From: Fusobacterium varium
GTDB taxonomy: Bacteria; Fusobacteriota; Fusobacteriia; Fusobacteriales; Fusobacteriaceae
Direction: 5' to 3'
Length of the DNA: 64,000 nt
Assembly (NCBI GenBank): GCA_002356455.1
Contig: AP017968.1
Span: 372,001-436,000, forward strand
Notes under the pieces: generated by a model
What the model was told of the DNA's origin: nothing
Database searches by the model: none
The model's input: only the letters and a program-made list of their open reading frames with translations
Shown: positions 28,095 through 36,096 of the stretch, piece after piece
Layout of the letters: the number at the start of each line of letters is the position of its first letter
How positions within the stretch are numbered: the first letter of the stretch is position 1
Position numbers and translations under genes: made by a program

Positions 28095-29069
28095 TTATTT
28101 CACTCCATATGTTTCTGCTAGTATCATTATTTTTTCAGCCCAATTTAAATGAACTTTTACTTCATTCATTCTTTCACCAGAACTGCTTTTTCCTACTGCA
28201 AGTACACTATTTTTCCAGTTTGTTATTTCAAGTGCATCTTCATAATCTGATTGATCTACTATTAAGTTATCATTCACTATAGTTATCTGATTAGGATGGA
28301 TGACAGTTTTTCCTATAAACCCGTTGAGTTTATCCAGTTGAACTTCTTTTGCTAAACCTGTTTTCCATTCATCATTTTTACTGGCAAAATATTCCCATAC
28401 AGGACCAGAAACTACATATTCTCTTGAGAAGACAGTAAGAATATCACTTAATATATTTCTTACAGGAGTTATATCGTAAATACTTTGAGTATAATTGCGA
28501 CGTACTTTGAATTCTTTACAGAAATCATTACCTCCCACTCTTATGTTAAGCACCATATCTTTTACTTCATTAATTTTCTTTTTGAGTTTATATAAATATT
28601 CACTTCTGGTATCTAATTCAATAATTTCTGAACTTTCCAGTATAGGCATCATATATATTGTTTTTTCAATTTCTTTGTTGATTTCTTTCATATATGAATT
28701 GTATTCATCTGCACATTCCAAAGAATATTTTGGAAAGATAAAACCTGTGAATAGAGTGCTATATTCTTTTATTCTTCTAAAAATAGTCAGTATCTGTTCA
28801 GGTTTTCTTACTCTGATAAATATTTTTGGGTAGCTATTCCATTGAGGATTATTTTTTTTATATGTTTCTAATTCTTTGAAAGTTTTTATTACTTGTTCCT
28901 CAGCTGTTTCAACAATATCATCACTTATGGAATCTTCTAAACAAAGAGAAAGAGAATACCTGCCTTTAACTTTTTTTTCTATTATCATTTCAGATATTTT
29001 ATCATTAATAGCAGGAGAATACATTAATGCTCCAACTGTATAGGCCATTTTTTCTCTATTGTCTAACAT
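28095..29069 (-). CDS. HpcH/HpaI/citrate-lyase-like C-C bond lyase of the Ter module
   Basis: The protein is about 324 aa from the preferred ATG at 29069, which has TTGGAGGAAATA directly upstream. An ATG at 29114 would overlap the preceding gene's end. Features of the aldolase/citrate lyase barrel are PAINDKISEMI, CLEDSISDDIVE (metal-binding acidic pair), FIRVRKPEQILTI, FIFPKYSLECA, PILESSEIIEL, NIRVGGNDFCKEF and a late IGKTVIHPNQITIVND. The members of Ter operons are thought to split or form a C-C bond in a precursor that is then joined to phosphoribosyl. The substrate is unknown. Confidence 0.88.
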   Translation of the reverse strand: MLDNREKMAYTVGALMYSPAINDKISEMIIEKKVKGRYSLSLCLEDSISDDIVETAEEQVIKTFKELETYKKNNPQWNSYPKIFIRVRKPEQILTIFRRIKEYSTLFTGFIFPKYSLECADEYNSYMKEINKEIEKTIYMMPILESSEIIELDTRSEYLYKLKKKINEVKDMVLNIRVGGNDFCKEFKVRRNYTQSIYDITPVRNILSDILTVFSREYVVSGPVWEYFASKNDEWKTGLAKEVQLDKLNGFIGKTVIHPNQITIVNDNLIVDQSDYEDALEITNWKNSVLAVGKSSSGERMNEVKVHLNWAEKIMILAETYGVK

Positions 29070-29089
29070 TATTTCCTCCAAATAATTTT

Positions 29090-29746
29090 TTAATCTTTGC
29101 TGCCTTCTTGCCATTTGAATCCCCATCCATATTGTTTATCACAATCTTGATGTCCTTTATGAAATGTAACCAGCTTTTTAACTGTTATCGAATCTTGACC
29201 ATCAAATAACAACTCAGCTATTGCACAGAAATTTCTATGATCACTTTGTTTTCCCATTTCTACAACTATACTTTCATTTCCAGGAACCTGAACAGTAACT
29301 ACAGCATTTGTTGCAGTCCAATTAGGAGCACCTTCATAGATAAAAGTATATATAATAATTTTACGAATATTATTTATTCCTTTAGGGTTTACATAAATAT
29401 TTTCTCCAGATTCCCCACCTGCATTTCCTCTGTCATCTCCCTTGTGCCAGATGAATGGAGCATTGCTGTAGCAACCTTGATTTGTTCTTTGCTCTCTGTT
29501 TCCTCCTCTTCCTTGAGAAAACTGCAGTCCATCAATTATCATTTTTTCCCCATTATTGAGCTCATAATAACATCCTAAATCTAAGTCTATTTCTTGATTT
29601 CCACCTAAAAGCGAGGCTAAAAAACCTTTCTTTTTAGGTTCTTGAGACCAATTTAGATTAATTACGATCTCTTGTTTTCCAGCCATATGCTCTTTGCTCA
29701 AACTGATTTTGTGCTGATCTCCAAATTTTTCTAATTTTACTGCCAT
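29090..29746 (-). CDS. TerA/TerD-superfamily protein
   Basis: The 218-aa protein is a divergent TerD-superfamily member resembling TerA. It has EIVINLNWSQE, the acidic loop EIDLDLGCYYEL, IDGLQFSQGRGG, a glycine-rich HKGDDRGNAGGESGEN site in place of the HTGDNxTG loop, and AIAELLFDGQDS. A GGGGGA site precedes the ATG. It lies 26 bp after the protease-fusion gene and ahead of the lyase gene. Calcium binding is likely but less certain than for the four TerD copies. Confidence 0.87.
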   Translation of the reverse strand: MAVKLEKFGDQHKISLSKEHMAGKQEIVINLNWSQEPKKKGFLASLLGGNQEIDLDLGCYYELNNGEKMIIDGLQFSQGRGGNREQRTNQGCYSNAPFIWHKGDDRGNAGGESGENIYVNPKGINNIRKIIIYTFIYEGAPNWTATNAVVTVQVPGNESIVVEMGKQSDHRNFCAIAELLFDGQDSITVKKLVTFHKGHQDCDKQYGWGFKWQEGSKD

Positions 29747-29772
29747 TTTCTTCCCCCTTCACTATTTTTTAT

Positions 29773-31191
29773 CTATATAAAACCTTTGATGAAACCCAAT
29801 ATTGTTTTATGATTTACAGCTAAATTTATATTTTGTCCTTTATCAAATCCTGCTGTAATTACTCCTATTAATTTGCCATTTAAATCTAGAAGAGCTCCCC
29901 CTGAACTTCCATGAGAAATAGGAGCTGTAAATTGGATCATATATAAATCATCAATCATACGAAATCCTGATATTATTCCATCAGACACAGAATTAAAAAG
30001 ACCTAATGGACTTCCAATTGCTATTACTTTTTGGCCTCTTACCAGTTCTTTAGTATCTTGATAAAGCTTAATGTATTTATGAGATTTTTCTATTTTTATT
30101 ATTGCTAAATCATTTAAATCATGATATTTAACAATTTCATTAGTGAAATATATCTTATCATCATTTTCCAGTTGTACTCCAAAATAATATCCATTTGAAA
30201 TAACATGAAAATTTGTAAGTATACTCCCTTTATCATTAATAATGACTCCTGAACCAGTTTTAATACATTCTTTTTTTCTATTGAATACACTTATCATCAC
30301 AACTGATGAAGCTAACCTTGCAAGTTTTTCATATGATACTTCTTTTGTTTTATTTTCTTCAGCAGTATTTATTTCTTTTTTTTGTTCTGTTTTTTCCATT
30401 GATTCATTTCTTTTTAGGTTTACTTTAACTGTATTATTTGTATTGATTGTGCTGTTTTCTTTAGTGTGATTAACTTCAGCTTTATTTTTTCTATTTTTTG
30501 CTAATAAATCTTCAATGAAAATATCTAATTTTTTACTATTTTCTTCTTCATATAAAGATGATAGTTTTAATAAATTTTCTGGTATATTTATTTTTTTCTT
30601 TTCTGAGTCTAAATAAATGACATCACAGCCTAAAAGCACCAACATATACAAGAAAAGATATTCTTGAATCTTTAATTCCCCTAGATATATAGCTTTAGGA
30701 AAGCCTTTCATTTCTTCAGTATTTTTAAATATTTTTGGAAAATATTTTCCTATCCAATAGAGGAGCTTAATTCCAAAATTTTTTGTTATTGATTCATTTT
30801 GATTTTTTATTTTAAAATATATTTCAATTATTTTTCTATAAGTTTCTTTTAATGTATATTCCCAACACTTATCTTGAAATTTAAATGGGAACTTTAAAGC
30901 ATCTAATTTTTCAACATCATGATATAATTTTTTCCATTCCTCATAAATAATAGAATATTTTTCAATTAAATTGTTTTCTATAAAGTTGTCTAAATTTTTT
31001 TCAATAAAAGCTTCAGGTAAAAGCCCAGAAATTTCTTCTATATAGTTTTTCTCATATTTTATTCCAAGATATCTAAAAAAATAGACATCTTTTTTATAAT
31101 TAAAAAAACGTCCTGAAATATTTTTAAATGATAAAATAGAAGTCAAGGCTATTGGATTTATTCTAACTTCTAATTTTTGTATTTGATTCAT
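29773..31191 (-). CDS. YceG-like domain fused to a trypsin-like (S1C) serine protease
   Basis: This 472-aa protein has two parts. Residues 1 to about 240 resemble one repeat of the YceG protein encoded downstream (LLYWIGKYFPKIF, then PKAIYLGELKIQEYLFLYMLVLLGCDVIYLD). A charged linker follows, rich in N, K, T and E. The C-terminal 190 residues form a trypsin-fold protease with catalytic histidine in TNFHVISNG, aspartate in HDLNDLAIIKI and serine in ISHGSSGGALLD. No signal peptide or membrane segment is seen, so it should act in the cytosol. No PDZ domain is present. It is the first gene of the 14-gene operon. The ATG has no close ribosome site; a GGGGGA lies about 35 bases upstream. Confidence 0.8.
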   Translation of the reverse strand: MNQIQKLEVRINPIALTSILSFKNISGRFFNYKKDVYFFRYLGIKYEKNYIEEISGLLPEAFIEKNLDNFIENNLIEKYSIIYEEWKKLYHDVEKLDALKFPFKFQDKCWEYTLKETYRKIIEIYFKIKNQNESITKNFGIKLLYWIGKYFPKIFKNTEEMKGFPKAIYLGELKIQEYLFLYMLVLLGCDVIYLDSEKKKINIPENLLKLSSLYEEENSKKLDIFIEDLLAKNRKNKAEVNHTKENSTINTNNTVKVNLKRNESMEKTEQKKEINTAEENKTKEVSYEKLARLASSVVMISVFNRKKECIKTGSGVIINDKGSILTNFHVISNGYYFGVQLENDDKIYFTNEIVKYHDLNDLAIIKIEKSHKYIKLYQDTKELVRGQKVIAIGSPLGLFNSVSDGIISGFRMIDDLYMIQFTAPISHGSSGGALLDLNGKLIGVITAGFDKGQNINLAVNHKTILGFIKGFI

Positions 31192-32138
31192 AATTTTTGC
31201 TGAATAAATAACTGCCTATCAGCTTCCCCCTTTTTTAATAAAACTTGTAAAGTAATATTTTTTCTAAAAAATAAAATTAATTATGTTATTATTAATTTCG
31301 AATTTAAGATATATTTTGTAATTTTTTAAATGATGAAAAATAAAAAAAATATTTTACAAACATTTAATATTTTTTTATAATATAAATTTTTAATCATACT
31401 AAAATTACTAACTATTTATGATAGAAAACACTTTTAATTCTAGTATTTGTTTTGCCTTATATTAATTATTATCATGTATAAATAATAGCATAAAAAGTAT
31501 TTATTTCAAAATAATAAATTCATAAAAAATTGAGTTTACAAAAAATGTTAGATAAAGATTTAAAGGTAAACTATAGTTAACGTAATAAAAGTTGAATTTA
31601 AAGAATTCTTTGAAGAAATATTGTATCAGTAGAAATTAATTGTATGTTTTAAAATAAAAATACAATTAATATATTAAATAACAAATTGGAAATAAAAATA
31701 TGAAATATTAATTGTTAAAAAATTTAATGAATAAATATGCAAGACATAAATTAACTTTTTTATTTGCAGGATTTTAGAATAAAATTAAAAAATAAAATTA
31801 AGTATAAATTTTAAAAGTTAAAAATTATTAAATATAAAAATGATGGAAGAAGGAGTTACTGAAGTTTTAGTTTTATAAGGAAATTTACTTTTAGAAAGAT
31901 AAGGATAAAGAAGTGTTGGAATAAGAATAAAAATTAAATTATATTTATCATAAATCTAGAAGATTAATTATGCAAATTAAAAAAATTAAACCCATGAAAT
32001 TTTAAGAAAAATATTCTAAATTTCATGGGTTTTTTAATTTTATATAAATGTATCTTCTAAATTATTTTAATACTGGAAGAGAGAATTTGGAAAAGTAACT
32101 CAACAGCAATAAAAATTTTTTAGAGAAAACTTAAATTA
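31192..32138. other. Long AT-rich gene-free stretch upstream of the Ter operon
   Basis: About 950 bp separate the divergent-facing ends here. The right end (31260-31192, minus strand) must hold the Ter operon promoter, but I cannot point to clear -35 and -10 boxes. A terminator sits at 31989-32031. Between 31300 and 31980 no open frame or RNA gene is recognisable, and the base composition is extremely AT-rich. Confidence 0.5.
31989..32031 (-). terminator. Terminator downstream of the flavodoxin-type gene
   Basis: AACCCATGAAATTT and AAATTTCATGGGTT form a perfect 14-bp stem. It serves the minus-strand gene ending at 32139. The plus strand also shows a T-run after the stem, so it may work in both directions. 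Confidence 0.75.
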
Positions 32139-32759
32139 TTATTTGATGAAATTAGTCATTATTTTTTCTTCATATTCTGGTTTTTGAATATTCATTTTTT
32201 TTCCAGCTTCTATACATTTTAACAACCATGCCATATTTTCTCCAAGAGTACGCATTATTTGCAGTCCTTCTTTATCCTGCATTACATCTTCTGGAGTAAA
32301 ACCATGTACTTGATTCCAGTAATTAGATGAAACAATAGGCATATTGCTGATTGTAAAGTATTTATTCAACTGATCAAATGCAGCTGTAGAACCAGCACGA
32401 CGACATGAAACTATAGAAGCTCCTAACTTTCCAGCCATTTTTTCTCCTGCTGAAAAGAATAATCTGTCTAAAAATGCAATAAGACTTCCATTGGCACTGG
32501 CGTAATATACTGGAGAACCAATAATAAGCCCATCTATTTCATCCAATCTTTTCGCTGTTTCATTTACCTTGTCGTTCCATATACATTTTCCTGTTTCAAA
32601 GCATTTAGAACATGCTATACATCCAGCAATAGGTTTTTTACCAAGATATACAATCTCTGTTTCTATTTCATGTTTATTTAGTACTTTTTCTATTTCTCTC
32701 AATGCAGTATAAGTACACCCTTTTTCATTTGGACTTCCATTTAATAACATTACTTTCAT
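32139..32759 (-). CDS. Flavodoxin-family NAD(P)H-dependent oxidoreductase
   Basis: The 206-aa protein has the flavodoxin-like FMN site MLLNGSPNEKGCTYTAL and IIGSPVYYASANGSLIAFLDR. A cysteine cluster, GCIACSKCFETGKC, lies around residues 46-60 as in iron-sulfur flavoproteins and related FMN reductases. It likely reduces quinones, metals or other small acceptors in the cytosol. A GGAGA site precedes the ATG. The gene stands alone in AT-rich surroundings. Confidence 0.87.
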   Translation of the reverse strand: MKVMLLNGSPNEKGCTYTALREIEKVLNKHEIETEIVYLGKKPIAGCIACSKCFETGKCIWNDKVNETAKRLDEIDGLIIGSPVYYASANGSLIAFLDRLFFSAGEKMAGKLGASIVSCRRAGSTAAFDQLNKYFTISNMPIVSSNYWNQVHGFTPEDVMQDKEGLQIMRTLGENMAWLLKCIEAGKKMNIQKPEYEEKIMTNFIK

Positions 32760-33060
32760 TTTAATTTCTCCTTTGACCTATTAATTTTAGTGATTTTAAT
32801 GTTTTTTCAACAGTTTTTTAGGTAAAATATTCTTTTCTTTTTTCATATTTACTAGATATATTTTAAATTTCCTTTATCTTTAATTAAAATAATTTTGGTA
32901 TAAATTTAACTGAGAGCAAATTCTCCAAATCACTAATTTAAATAATATAGGATGTAATTATAGAGAATAATCCATAATTTATTGAAAAATAATTAAAAAA
33001 TTTAGTATAACAATATTTAAGAAATAAAATAATTGTATTTAGAAAAATAGTGGGGAAAAT
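32760..33060. other. Divergent intergenic region
   Basis: This 301-bp AT-rich region separates the flavodoxin-type gene and the cyclase gene, which diverge. Both promoters should lie here. I see no convincing consensus boxes or repeats. A GTGGGGA ribosome site for the cyclase is at the right end. Confidence 0.4.
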
Positions 33061-33669
33061 ATGAAAATATATGACTTAACACATAAAATAGAAAATAATA
33101 TGCCAGCATACTGTAATGCAGAGAAGCCTGATATTAAACCTCTTTTTTCGTATGAAAAAGATAATTTCAATGTAACTTATTTAGGTCTGACTTCACATCT
33201 TGGAACTCATTTAGACACTCCTCTTCATATAGTAGAAAATGGAAAAAATATTTATGATTTTCCAATTGATACCTTTTTGGGGAAGGGATTGTGCATTTCT
33301 TTTGAAAATTTAGAGCATCTTGATTTTAATTCTATTAAAAGCATTGATTATTTGTTGATTTATACTGGCTGGGATAAATATTGGAGTGAGGAAAAATATT
33401 TTGAAAATTATCCAGTTATTTCAGAAGAAATAGCTGAAAAAATAGCAGATTCTCATTTAAAAGGGATTGGAATAGACTGCATTTCTCCAGATAGTTATGA
33501 TTCAGAAGAATTAAAAAATCATAAAATACTTTTAAAAAGAAACAAGATAATAGTAGAAAATTTATGTGAGTTAGAAAAGCTTTTGAAAAAAGAGTTCCAT
33601 TTTTCATGTATGCCTTTAAAAATAGCAATAGATGGCTGTCCTGTCAGAGCTGTTGCAATAGAAATCTAA
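33061..33669 (+). CDS. Metal-dependent cyclase / kynurenine-formamidase-like hydrolase
   Basis: This 202-aa protein belongs to the cyclase (KynB-like) family. The metal site is HLGTHLDTPLH near residues 46-56, the standard HxGTHxDxPxH signature, and a later GIGIDCISPDSYD motif is also family-typical. Such zinc or manganese enzymes hydrolyse N-formylkynurenine or other cyclic amides. No tryptophan-degradation genes are next to it, so the true substrate is open. It is a single gene flanked by AT-rich spacers. Confidence 0.85.
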   Translation: MKIYDLTHKIENNMPAYCNAEKPDIKPLFSYEKDNFNVTYLGLTSHLGTHLDTPLHIVENGKNIYDFPIDTFLGKGLCISFENLEHLDFNSIKSIDYLLIYTGWDKYWSEEKYFENYPVISEEIAEKIADSHLKGIGIDCISPDSYDSEELKNHKILLKRNKIIVENLCELEKLLKKEFHFSCMPLKIAIDGCPVRAVAIEI

Positions 33670-34420
33670 AAAATACAATTATAATTATGCATGGGAAAAG
33701 AAAAACATCAGCTTTATTTTTAGATATTTATAAATAGGCAGTATATTATTGTATGTGAAAAAGAGTCAAAAGAAATTATTATTTTAAAAGAGAGAACTTA
33801 AATTCTTAAAGTTCCTGTGTAAATTATTATAAAATTGATAAATAATGAGCCTGATTTTACTCTTTTAAACATCAAATATTTTTGAAAAAATAAAAAAAAT
33901 AGTTTTAATTTTTGAGACCTCAAATAAGATGTTTGAGGTTTTTTATTATACTCTTTTTTAATCTTATTTTTTCTTTTATTAAATAAATTTTTAGTTTACC
34001 ATATTTTTTCAAAGAACATTTTCTAATAATTTTCTATTTTTAATTTGTTATATTTTTCTATAATAGTTATTTATCATTCAAAATCCTATTTTTTTAATAA
34101 AATCTACAATTTAAATTATATATTTATATAATTAAAGTGATTTAGAATTTGTATAATTTGAAAAAATGTGGTTACAAGAAGTTTAATAACTTAAAAAAGT
34201 ATACGATATAATATTTTTATACATAAAATAACTAAAAAATGATAATATTTAAAATATACGTTTAGAATCTGGATTATAGAAAAATATTATGTTAAAAATA
34301 TGAATTGATGATAAAAAATATAGAAATACAGAAACAAATAAAATAATATACTTCGAATAATATTAAAAAAGATAATAAAGATAGAGAACAAGCATTAAAA
34401 GTTTTGCTGGGAGAGATCTT
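33670..34420. other. Gene-free region between the cyclase and tpsB
   Basis: This 751-bp AT-rich spacer contains one clear terminator (33917-33945) and no supported gene. A TATAAT at about 34207 could be the -10 of the tpsB promoter, but no good -35 accompanies it. Confidence 0.4.
33917..33945 (+). terminator. Terminator downstream of the cyclase gene
   Basis: ACCTCAAA (33917-33924) and TTTGAGGT (33932-33939) form the stem, followed by TTTTTT. It is about 250 bp after the cyclase stop. Confidence 0.7.
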
Positions 34421-36073
34421 ATGAAAATCAAGGGGATATGGTTTTGGCTTTTTCTAATGTTTAGTTATTGCAGTTATGCTAATCAACAGGAATTAATTAG
34501 AGAAGAAAGAAGAAGGCAGGCTGAAGAAATAAGGAAATTAGAAAAAAATGAACTGAAAGATGAAGTCAAACTAAATGATATTGAAGAAGATGCTCAAGCC
34601 ATGGGAAGTGAAATAAGGAATATTACTATTGAAGGGAATACTATATTAAAAAAATCCGAAATTGAACTTTTAAAAAAAAGATATATAAGCAGAAAAGGTG
34701 GAAAAAATATATTAAATTTGATGAAAGAGCTTGAAAATATGTATCTTGAAGAAGGATATATTTCAGTAAGAGTAAAAATAGATATGGAAAAATCAAATAT
34801 TCAAGAAGGGAAAATATTTTTAAAAGTAATAGAAGGACATGTGGAAAAGATTATATTTAAAAATGGAAAGAGTCAGGAAAAACTAAAGATTTTCACATCT
34901 TTCCCTATCTATAAAGGAAAGATATTAAATATAAATGACCTTGATCAGGGAATAGATAATCTTAATTCAGTTTCCTCTAATAGTGCAAGAGTAGATATTA
35001 CAGCGGGAAATGAGCTGGGAGGAAGCATAGTAGAAATAGATAATCATAAAAGGAAAAAAGTATCTGGTGCTGTAAATTATAATGACTTAGGACAAAGTTC
35101 TACTGGTAAGGATAGAATAAAATTTTCTCTCATTTTTGAAGATGTTGCAGGGATAAATGATACTTTTGCAAGTACTTATCAGCGAAAACTTGGAAATAGC
35201 AGAAAATATAAGGATAATGAAAATTTTTCATTTTACTACAGAGTACCAGTAAAATATTGGGAATTTTCAATATCAAAAGACCAATCTGAATATCTTTCTA
35301 CAATAAAGTCTTTTGCTCATACTTATGAAATAACAGGAGTTTCAAAAAATATGAATTATTCTGCAAGAAGGATAATAAGCAGGAACAGCAATGGAAAAAC
35401 TTCTGTAGGAGTGACTCTAACAAATAAGGAAACTAAGAATTATTTTGATGGAATAAAATTGATAACAAGTTCAAGGAAACTTTCTGTATTAAAAATAGAG
35501 GCAAATCATAATAGAAGATTTTTTAATGGAGTGCTATATGGAAATTTTACCTATCATGAAGGAATAAAAAAATTTGGTGCAGAAAAAGATGAAAATAAAG
35601 GGGATTATTCTCCAAGGGCGCAATTTCAAAAATATACTGCTGATTTGAGCTGGTACAAACCATTTATGATAAGAGAGCAGAGGTTTTCATATAGAGTTTC
35701 TTTCAGTGGACAGTATTCAGATGATATACTTTATTCTTCTGAAAAATTAGGAATAGGAGATGATACTACTGTAAGAGGATTTAAGGAGAACTCAATAATG
35801 GGAGATAAAGGTTTTTATATAAGAAATGAAATTGGATATAATTATAAATCTTTAGAACCATTTATAGCATATGACTATGGAAGAGTGAAAGATGTATATA
35901 AAGATGAATATTATGAGAAAAATGGAAGTGAAATGAGTGGAGCAACAATAGGATTGAGAATGTATTTGAATAATTTTGATATGAGTTTTTCATATTCAAA
36001 ACCACTAACAGCTCCAGCTTATATAAAGAAAAATACACATGAGATATATTTTAGTATGAGTACAAGATTTTAA
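34421..36073 (+). CDS. Two-partner secretion outer-membrane transporter (TpsB, ShlB/FhaC/HecB family)
   Basis: The 550-aa protein has a signal peptide (IWFWLFLMFSYCSYA), a charged linker, a POTRA domain around residues 64-140 (IRNITIEGNTILKKSEI), and a C-terminal 16-stranded-type barrel. The barrel includes the family motif VRGF (451-454). It sits in the outer membrane and exports its partner across it. A GGGAGAG site precedes the ATG. The partner exoprotein gene begins 23 bp downstream, so the two form an operon. Length is normal for TpsB. Confidence 0.92.
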   Translation: MKIKGIWFWLFLMFSYCSYANQQELIREERRRQAEEIRKLEKNELKDEVKLNDIEEDAQAMGSEIRNITIEGNTILKKSEIELLKKRYISRKGGKNILNLMKELENMYLEEGYISVRVKIDMEKSNIQEGKIFLKVIEGHVEKIIFKNGKSQEKLKIFTSFPIYKGKILNINDLDQGIDNLNSVSSNSARVDITAGNELGGSIVEIDNHKRKKVSGAVNYNDLGQSSTGKDRIKFSLIFEDVAGINDTFASTYQRKLGNSRKYKDNENFSFYYRVPVKYWEFSISKDQSEYLSTIKSFAHTYEITGVSKNMNYSARRIISRNSNGKTSVGVTLTNKETKNYFDGIKLITSSRKLSVLKIEANHNRRFFNGVLYGNFTYHEGIKKFGAEKDENKGDYSPRAQFQKYTADLSWYKPFMIREQRFSYRVSFSGQYSDDILYSSEKLGIGDDTTVRGFKENSIMGDKGFYIRNEIGYNYKSLEPFIAYDYGRVKDVYKDEYYEKNGSEMSGATIGLRMYLNNFDMSFSYSKPLTAPAYIKKNTHEIYFSMSTRF

Positions 36074-36096
36074 ACATTTTAAGGGGGAAGATTAAA

